Shown: positions 56,597-64,000 of the stretch, piece by piece
How the letters are laid out: every line of letters starts with the position of its first letter
How positions within the stretch are numbered: the first letter of the stretch is position 1
From: Oscarella lobularis
Lineage: Eukaryota > Porifera > Homoscleromorpha > Homosclerophorida > Oscarellidae
DNA: 64,000 nucleotides
Assembly (NCBI RefSeq): GCF_947507565.1
Contig: NC_089181.1
Coordinates: 1,358,536 to 1,422,535 of the forward strand
Reading direction: 5' to 3'
Made by a program: the position numbers and the translations under genes
Notes under the pieces: model-generated
What the model was told of the DNA's origin: nothing
What the model saw: only the letters and a program-made list of their open reading frames with translations
The model's database searches: none

Positions 56597-56940
56597 TTAA
56601 TTTTCATCTGAAGATTCAGATTCTCCGGCATCTTTTATTTCGTCTGTCCTTTGTCCTAAAAATGACTTATATAAGGTACCACTCTGTTCCGCTTGGGAAA
56701 TGCGGGTGAACGTACAGTTCCATCATTTTGGCTGACTTCGGTACGCCATGGATGAGCCTCTTCTCCTACAGAAGAAACAATAAATCTTCAGTAGCCGGCG
56801 GATAGCAAACTAACCGTACCGAGTAAGAGCTCAAACGACGAATCATCGGAATAATCTGGCGAAAAGCCATGAGGAGGCAAGCTGCAAGGACACGTGAGAC
56901 AAGGACACGTGACAGACATGCGCAAAGCGGGAGTACCCAA
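56597..56940 (-). CDS. Possible small cysteine-containing gene
   Basis: Minus strand. TCPCLTCPCSLPPHGFSPDY and a DDSSFELLL end lead to a GTACGG donor (about 56818), then GEEAHPWRTEV, an apparent intron, and an acidic end (DEIKDAGESESSDEN, stop about 56597). The pieces are short and the joins unproven. The family is unknown. Confidence 0.25.
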
Positions 56941-57355
56941 CGCGTTCGCATGCTCGCTTGCTACGGGTAAACTATTTTTTAAATTTTTAATTAAGCCTGT
57001 TTATGCAAACGACGCACACACCACCGTTTCTATCAGATGGTTTGGAAGATGTACCACACCTCTTAGGTGCTTCTTCTGTAATTAAATTAACAGTCAGGAG
57101 TAATATAATCAATTTCTACAGGTGACACATCTGCAGAGAAAAATCTGATTACGATCTATTACGAGGTGTACATTTTCGCCCCTTATCTTCTAACGCCGAT
57201 ATTCTTTTGCGCTCTTTCGCAATTCGATTGAGGTGACCAATGCCACGAAAACGTTTTTGGCAAAATTTGATAGAGACGCTGACTGGTTAATGAATGTGTG
57301 AACTATAGCTGGAGACAGCCTGTTTCTTCAAATGCGATAGAAAAACTCTCATTTA

Positions 57356-57890
57356 ACAAAACGCCATTGTCAATGTAGCAAAATTCTTTTGTTTATTTAA
57401 TTTATTAATAAACAAAAGATTCGCGCTGCTGCATTTGAAAAGTTTGAAAGAGAGTGACGCCGCTGGGTAAGCGGTGTTCCAGACCGTGGCCGATCTCATA
57501 GCACGTCATCTTCTTTTCACAGTTGCAACTATCTCTAAGAACTGAAGACGCTTCTGACAGCAAATCTGACAGCAGCGTCAATGAAAAAGCAAGCTGGGAG
57601 GCCCGAGACAGATCGCGAACTTCGTGTGACGGCTTATCTAGCCCCTAAAAATGTCTTGTGGGTAAGTTCTCGCTTGATTGATCGATCGATCAATCGATCA
57701 ATTGCTCGATCGTTCAATCGAACAATTTGTTTTAGTACATTGCCGGGCTAGGTCGCAAAGACGTTGCGGGCGGTTCGTACTGCTTGCCCGAAGCGCTCAA
57801 CACCGTTCTTCGGGAACTTTATCAGGAAGATATCTAACGTTGCTTCGATCCCGGCGGTAGGGGGCCGGCGACAAGCCAGGTGGCGTTATT
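57356..57890. repeat. Duplicated block, copy 2
   Basis: Counterpart of 55872-56420. It includes the microsatellite of GATCGATC/ATCAATCG units (57672-57722) and, after a TTTTAG acceptor-like site, YCLPEALNTVLRELYQEDI followed by a stop and DPG-RGP. It is flanked by sequence without recognised genes. Confidence 0.6.
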
Positions 57891-58226
57891 GAGCATTCTA
57901 AACACAATTTTTTACCTTATTTTCAACGGCCGATTGTCGAAGTGCGTCTTGGCGACATTCTCGAATTAAGCTTTCAAGGCAAAGAGCGTCGCCACAGCCA
58001 AACGTCGATATCGAGAAATGTAATTGTTAGACAAAACACAGATGAATATTCCTAACCCCTAATTATTTTTCATAAATGTTTAATTACATCTGCTTTGCCG
58101 CTGACTGTCACGATGACGTCAGCGACGCGATGCTGGTACAATCAGTTCGTTGTTGCGTACACGTCACTCGAAAATTGTCTGTTAGAAAAAATGTCCATCT
58201 AATCAAGTAGTCAAACGAATGAGCTT

Positions 58227-58766
58227 TTACCCTTTCGCCGTCAGCGCGCCGTTTCTTAGGAATGGTCCTAGTTTGGCAGTGTCTTCTTTTGCCAGATGCC
58301 CGGCCATCTTTTGAAGGCCGCAGCACCTCGCGAAGACGGAGAGGGCATTTCTTGGCTTGACCTTCCCTTTGCAAAACGCTACGCCGTCAGCACCCAAATG
58401 GTATTGGAGACCGGTCACATGGCCATCGCTAAACAGCTGACACCCTGTAGTCCAATTCTTAACGTATCCTTCAAATCGCTGCAAGTATGTCTCTAATGTT
58501 GACGTTGAAAAGGCTGGAAAACTATCTACGACGTTTGTCCATCCTGGATTTCCTTGCGGAGGCAGATCTTCCCAAGACGGTGAAGTATCACGAATGACCT
58601 TGACTTCTGCTTGCATACGCTTTTCTATCTCTTTTGCGGACAAAAGAGAAGAGACTTTGCCGACGAGAGAAAGCTTTCCGCCAGAAAGCTGAGTCTCAGG
58701 CGAGTTTTCACGAAGCCAGTCTTTTAGCTGCACTACTGTCCATGACAACACATTTGCAGACGCCAT
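58227..58766 (-). pseudogene. SWIM/YqaJ-family protein, N-terminal fragment
   Basis: The minus-strand frame from ATG 58766 (MASANVLSWTVVQLKDWLRE) begins with a SAP-like helical motif (W-x-V-x-x-L-K-x-W-L-R-x(7-8)-G-G-K-x-x-L-V). It continues with a region around LETYLQRFEGYVKNW and LFSDGHVTGLQYH that precedes the SWIM finger in this metazoan family. The SWIM and YqaJ parts are not adjacent; the frame ends in unrelated residues. It complements the C-terminal pieces at 1.9-3.5 kb in family, not in locus. Confidence 0.5.
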
Positions 58767-59099
58767 CGAAACGTCACACCGCTAAACAGTAGCATAGATA
58801 TCACGCTTAAGTTACAGACGTAAAGGACATGCTATACAAAAAAGCACTGAAAATTCAAGGCAACTGTATAAATAATTTTTTTGAAAGCTTTTGTTAAACT
58901 CTAAATGGGTTATTGAATGTACAGGTATGCAGATGAATTATTATGTCTTTACATCATACCGAAAATAACAATATTGCAACAAACAAGTTGCTACATTAGT
59001 CATTCCACAAGAACGGTATAAATATATGAACAGAGACTACGAAATCCGCATAAAAGTATACAATAATTAAATTTAATTTAATATATAAAAATTGTGAAT
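58767..59099. other. AT-rich, nothing recognised
   Basis: No coding frame, repeat or splice pattern. Confidence 0.5.
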
Positions 59100-59430
59100 A
59101 AAGGCATAATAGGAAATACGAAGTATGACATACAAATCAGCGTTACATTTGAGATACGAAAGACGACATGCAGAATAATAAACTGGAAATGCGAAAAGGA
59201 ATTAAGAAACTCAAAATACGAAATATGGAATACAGAATACGAATAGGAAATACAAGTAAGAAATACAAAATACAGAATGCGAAATTACGAATTATAGAAT
59301 ACGACATAGGAAATACGAAATACGAAATACGAAATACAGAATGCGAATACCAATTACAGAATACGAAATAGAAATACAAGTAAGAAATACGAAATACAAA
59401 CTACGAAATACGAAATACGAAATACAGAAT
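59100..59430. repeat. GAAATAC-type low-complexity array
   Basis: Degenerate tandem GAAATACGAAATAC/GAATACGAAATA units, purine-rich on the plus strand. Open frames through it on both strands are repeat translation. Confidence 0.9.
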
Positions 59431-60039
59431 GGCCGAAAGGTGCACGGACCAAAATGTTTTCGGATTACTCAACGATAGAAGAATTTTTGTATTCGTTGAA
59501 GTCTAAAGGTGGGTCTACACTGTAAATTGAGCTAGTCTCCTGAGCTTCCGCGCTCGGCCAAGGCCAAGGCGAAGAAGAAAAAAACTCGCCGGAAGTACCT
59601 CGTTGATGTACATTTCATCGCAATAAACACCCAAGCCAGAATAAAATATATAAGAAAAAAGAAGGGTAAGAAGCGGAAGCACCAGAATCTGCAGAAGCAG
59701 AAGACCGCCTCGTTTTAGGATCTTGTTTTAGGAGACCCCGTAGATAAAATTTCTTCTGCAGCGTGCCTCTTGGTTTTGTTCACGTTACCAGGGATAGAAG
59801 ACTTCTATCCCTGACGTTACAGCGTTCGGAAGACCGCCTAAATAAGGAAAATTCCGCCTTTTTTAGTTGAATGTGTATACAGAATGCTTTGTATGCTGTA
59901 TTAAATCATCCGTGAGGAAGAGCGAAGGCGCGGCTTCGCCTCGCTTGAAATATTTTTGTCCTTGTTAGATAAGAAGTAAAACGTCGACCTCTATTTTTGA
60001 TCCCACTTTAATTGTTTTGAAAGATGGAAGAACACCGAA
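59431..60039. other. No recognisable gene
   Basis: Contains an 11-bp stem palindrome (AGGGATAGAAG...CTTCTATCCCT, 59790-59812) and a GCGAAGGCGCGGCTTCGC hairpin near 59920-59942, which may mark ends of a small element. No coding frame. Confidence 0.45.
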
Positions 60040-60879
60040 AAATTTGTGAAATATATTGTCGACGCCACAGCGGCTGAATTTTCCTCACCAACTTTCTCAA
60101 GAAAAGGGGACAGCATTAAAAAGTCGGTCGAAACTGTTAAAAGAAGCGGGAGAACGTTTTTGGGCTGTTGCTATTTTCGGCAACAAACGCAGGTGCGTAT
60201 AAGATTCAGCCCTCGTTTCGGTGCAATGGCTGGTTCAAGTGTAAGTCGAAGGACGGGCTTTTGTGGTGTCTGACTTCATTGTTGAGCGTGACGGTACATT
60301 TCTGCATTTTGAAGAATGGTTTGAGAAACTCTTGTTCCTAACGTCCCTCCAAACTCAGTTGTTCTTGACAACGCACCGTATCATAATCGTGTGATTGATC
60401 CCGTTCCCACAAAGTCGTCGAAGAAAGACGTTATGCGGAAGTGGTTAACTGAGCATGGCATTGCCTGGGAAAGATCCGACCTGAAAAGCGATTTAATGAA
60501 GAAAATCAAAGAGTCCAACCCCAGAAAAGCCTATGCTACAGACGTAATTGCAGAGACCAATGGACACGTTGTATTGAGAACACCAGTCGCACACTGCGAG
60601 CTCAACGCCATAGAAACAAGAGTAAATAATAGATCGTTCAAGCTTGCAAACTTGATATCACTTGTATCTGCAGCTTTTCATTCGGTTTCGCAAGAAATGT
60701 GGCGACATTTTCGTACACATGCTATCAAAAAAGAAGAAAAATTTTGGGAAAAAGATTGCCTACTTGAAGACGCAATAGATGAATTCTTGATAGAACTTAA
60801 TGCCGAGGACGAAATTAGTGATGACGAAGAACTTGATCATGAAGACCGATTTTTAATGTCTGCTGATAATGAAGAGTAA
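60040..60879 (+). pseudogene. Tc1/mariner-like DDE transposase, C-terminal half
   Basis: The frame from 60391 to 60879 follows an out-of-frame segment reading VPPNSVVLDNAPYHNR (second Asp). Then come KDVMRKWLTEHGIAWE, a segment HCELNAIE (third acidic residue; family pattern P-x-Y-C/H-x-x-L-N-P-I-E) and a helical end with KKEEKFWEKDCLLEDAIDEF. The N-terminal part (60040-60390) is broken by frame changes and stops, though FIVERDGTFLHFEEWFEKL can be read. The ELNA-IE substitution for ELNP-IE and the missing N-terminus indicate a relic. No terminal TA repeats were identified. Confidence 0.72.
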
Positions 60880-61245
60880 ACGAAAGATAGAAGAAATTAA
60901 ACATTTAAGGACGTACAGTAAGTGTAATGAGATAATTGGGCACGCCCCTAGAAGGCGTGCCGAACCGCAAAAACCCTTTGATGCGCTGGTGCCTCATATG
61001 GCACGCTACGTATGTCTTTTGCTGTATAAAGGCGTTTGAATTTGGTACCGGGAGCTTAGCGCTTTCGAACGACGAAAAGACGTACTAAATGGAAGGTACG
61101 CGGCCAAAGATATACGCGTTTTTCGAAGTATGAACTGAGCGTGGACGGAGTAGTAGTACTTGACTACCAGTTTGAGTTTTTCTAATGGATCTCTATTTGA
61201 CAGTCATTTGTGGAGGTATACTTAACTCATTTACCCATTCAGGAC
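60880..61245. other. No recognisable gene; hairpin at 60938-60961
   Basis: GGGCACGCC...GGCGTGCC forms a short hairpin. The missing last exon of the minus-strand gene at 61.2-63.3 kb would be expected here but was not found. Confidence 0.4.
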
Positions 61246-63255
61246 TTACCTTATTGAAGCAAACTTCGGTCGAAGATTGTTAAAAGCAGCGTGGATTGAT
61301 TCTGCGCCCTGTTCCCCGTGAAAGGACAGTCCGACCTTCCACTTTTTCATCCAGGGCACAACGTGATCCTCCAGAAAGTGCATTTTCGGGATCACAGACG
61401 AGGAGAATGTTTGGCGATAAAATTCCATAAAAGTTTTAACGGATAAATCTATAAACCTCACTGCACAATTTCTTTGCTTTCAGAAACGCTGTTCTTACCA
61501 ATTTCTTCAATTTTGTCATCAGTAACGTTTCGGCAAAGGCTGTAAATCGCATGGCAACGACGAAAAAGGGTGAACGCAGACTTGAACTTCGACGTCGGAG
61601 CTTCCGCTTCAGATGCGATTTCCCTGTCCTCAAAGCAGAGCTGACTGACAGAATTGCATATGATGTCGATGTTTCTTTCCTGTTAAAAACAGGTACTAGT
61701 AATGTTATACTGACGCGGCAAACAGAAACGATACCGTTAGAGCGTTCTGGACATGATTTCCTATAAAAGTTCCGCCGAAATAAACTTGTCTGTCAATCTT
61801 GCATTTAGACAGTGCAGCGTCAAGAGCTCTGATGCAAACTTTAGCCCCTTTTTCTGGTGGCGAGATTGATCCAACATTTTGCTTCTAAATGCGTTAATAC
61901 GATGAAAGGCAGGGTTCGGGTGTAATCGAGCCCGACAATTTTATCAGCTTTTAGCTGAAGTAGCGCAGCTTCTTTCTGCATCTCTCTGACGGATTCCCGG
62001 CACTCCTCGGTATCAGAAAGGCACGACGACGCAAGATGATGAAGAAAGAGTGCCGCTCTTTCTTCTAATTTTTTGGCCTTTTCCACTGATTCACGCTGCT
62101 CAGCGTAGTTTTCTTCAGCTCGCGCTTCGATTTTGCTGTCGAGAGCGCGGCAGGCACGTTCGAATAAATGGAAAAGCCGGCAAAAATGCCCAAACTCACA
62201 TGTATAGCAGGAATAGCTACCTGTTAAAGAACTCATGAAGTTTAGTCACTCAATGAAGACGTATTTTTACGTGGTCGACTTCAATATCAAACATTGGTAG
62301 GGTGATTACATTGTTGTAAAGCTTTGCTCTCTTCATGTTTTCTCCACTTTCCAAGAATGAGTTGTAGTCACGTTTCATTGACTCTAGGGACCGAGCTTCG
62401 CTTCTGCCTCTTTTTTCCAGGGGATTTTGTGCTTTGTGCTTTGTACAAAGGCACAAAAGACATGGTCGCAAGCCTTAAACAACAGATTTAATGACGCTCT
62501 TTTGCAACTTTAGTCTTACCACAAGCCCCCGAAATGCCGTAAAGTTTGGACAAAAACTCGTAATTCCCGAAGACGAACAGATCGACACTCTTGTCTCTCT
62601 AGAACTACAGTGTCACTTCTTTCTAAACACCACAAAAGTATTGTGACAGCTACTTCCAATTTGACGACAGTATTTGCGAAATCTGATGTTTGTAGTGACC
62701 TAAAGCTACTTCCAAATTTGTCTTTGAGTCTGCCGCCTCAAAGCAGCAGATCGGAAAGGTGTTTCAAACTGAATTAACTCGAGGAGCATTCCCGAGTTGC
62801 ATTGAGAACTTAAAGGAACCGCCACCATGATCCCCTCCTAGTTTAACCCAAATTTCATTCTCGGGAATGCAGCCGTCGTGCCATGTTAATCTGCCTGAAC
62901 TACAAGAAAATGCGTATTAGAGTCGTCGAATAAATATAGCCTAAGTGAACTCACGTATTCAACTTGTCCAAACTAAATAAAATTGTATTCCAAAGGTTGT
63001 CGACGTAGACAAGAGGCGCGGGTTTCAGAATAAGCGATGAAGCTAATTTAAAAGTGAATACAGCCATTTTAGAGATGATATCTTTAGGAACCAGTTCTGA
63101 CATCAATTCCCTATTCCTCCGTTCTCCTGGAATTCTTACGCCCCATTTTGATAGCCATCTAAGTCATAACAATCGGAGAGTCACTTATTACAAACACGGG
63201 CTAGTTTGCTGAATCAGACCAACTTACCGCCTGAGGATTCTTATTCTCGTCCATG
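61246..63255 (-). pseudogene. Multi-exon gene of repetitive metazoan family (GEQGAES type)
   Basis: Minus strand, candidate ATG 63255 (MDENKNPQA). Exon about 63165-62955: RWLSKWGVRIPGERRN and APLVYVDNLWNTILF. Then LTWHDGCIPENEIWVKLGG with GDHGGGSFK, and an exon ending LFVFGNYEFLSKLYGISGAC. Exon 62471-62260 (CLLCLCTKHKAQN...). Exon 62236-61841 has a long coiled-coil-like stretch (RAEENYAEQRESVEKAKKLEE). Then RQVYFGGTFIGNHVQNALT and FKSAFTLFRRCHAIYSLC. The last found exon ends HFLEDHVVPWMKKWKVGLSF and HGEQGAESIHAAFNNL at a GTAAGT donor (61246). A TGA at 62768-62766 breaks the fourth exon. I know these motifs from multi-copy cnidarian, sponge and fish genes of unknown function; G-D-H-G-G-G-S-F-K may be catalytic. 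The C-terminal end is missing. Confidence 0.65.
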
Positions 63256-64000
63256 GCAAACCAAGATCGGCCTTCAGGACGAGACCCGTTCCTGTTCAAT
63301 GCAGTAGCACTTGTGTCCACTTAGTCGCAAAGGGTTAGAGTTGGGGTAGGGAAGGCTTTCGTGCCACTTTTTGCCGCGCACGCGAAGCTCGATACGGGGG
63401 ATACACTCGCGAATGAGCTTTGTTCGATGCTCGAAAACAAGGAAATCTCTGCATTTCAGACAAAGAATCCGATCTTTCGAGCATCGTAAAGGGTTTTTCT
63501 TACTCCTCGGTCAACCAAAGGACACGCATTACCTCTATTTCGGCCTCTCCGTCGACGCTTCCATTCCTTTTTCTTACGGCAATCAATGACGACATCGAAT
63601 TCCCGCCAATCAAATGGATAACAGCTATACGGTGTGAATATACATATGGATAAACCAGCGAAAAGTCGCCCACGGTGGGTGCTATCAAAATGACTTTTTT
63701 GACATCGGCACCTTCCTGGGCGTCGTTTGCGACGACATTCCATCCGCTCAATTTCGACTACGCTCCATCGCCCTTTCTCACACCCCATGCATTCTATGCA
63801 CGACTTCCGCGCAACGTATCTGACGTGGACGTTTGTTTGCCCCGGCGCGACACCGTCGATGATAGAAACTATCGAAGAAACATTTAATCTTACGCTCTCG
63901 CAGGTGTCGCCGCGGCGCCTCGTTTTTGATCCGGCGAGAAATCGTGAAGGCGTGGCTTCACCTGCAGCGAGACGCGCCAAGGGGAAATGAGCTCGGCATA
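63256..64000. other. Unassigned; overlapping frames on both strands
   Basis: A 174-codon minus frame (63456-63980) and several 60-87 codon plus frames overlap, none with family resemblance. A promoter for the minus-strand gene is expected here. A frame may continue beyond the window edge. Confidence 0.35.

Noticed and set aside
59143..59379. Repetitive hydrophobic minus frame (FRISYFVF type)
   Set aside because: Translation of the GAAATAC low-complexity array.

Overview
The window looks like a transposon-dense stretch of an invertebrate genome. Genes are split by short GT-AG introns (often 45-70 bp). Coding style is metazoan, and TTAGGG repeats and families common in sponges and cnidarians recur throughout. 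A sponge is my best guess; this is inference from gene style, not a marker gene. I see no rRNA, tRNA, CRISPR array or clear single-copy host gene. One 200-base run of N marks an assembly gap.

Layout. 0-3.5 kb: dispersed repeats, a pogo/Tigger DDE remnant and a broken SWIM-YqaJ gene. 5.3-10.6 kb: an uncharacterised 319-codon ORF and a multi-exon transposon-like gene with a coiled-coil N-terminus. 11-12.4 kb: a decayed integrase and a DIRS-type tyrosine recombinase fragment running into the gap. 12.6-18.7 kb: a candidate 6-kb element with inverted satellite-bearing ends (TACGGTGG...CCACCGTA, 5-bp target duplication), carrying an IS3-type integrase gene and a protein kinase gene. 19.1-23.3 kb: a decayed Helitron with its hairpin/CTAG 3' end. 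23.3-28 kb: two unrecognised genes and repeats. 28.2-38.1 kb: a nest of insertions. piggyBac-like and LTR-integrase remnants lie beside a hAT-like gene. That gene is split by a 7.55-kb Academ-type transposon (RecQ-like helicase plus Cys8/DUF6589 transposase), whose left inverted repeat is itself split by a 930-bp foldback element with a 9-bp duplication.

38.1-43.6 kb holds a Mutator-like-domain transposase copy and remnants of C48 protease/PHD, Tigger and DIRS genes. 43.7-47.9 kb is a second helicase/transposase pair of the Academ type, with stop codons only 5 bp apart tail to tail. 48.3-56 kb holds a repeat-bearing hypothetical gene, more DIRS and Mutator-like fragments and a nearly full-length decayed Mutator-like copy. 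56-64 kb holds a duplicated block, a SWIM-family N-terminus, a Tc1/mariner-like remnant and a long multi-exon gene of a repetitive metazoan family.

The helicase and transposase of each Academ-like unit form one transposition module. The integrase and the kinase share one set of terminal repeats, so the kinase looks like cargo. Most other genes carry stops or frameshifts and are relics. Exon boundaries were read by eye from splice signals and family resemblance; several junctions are unresolved.
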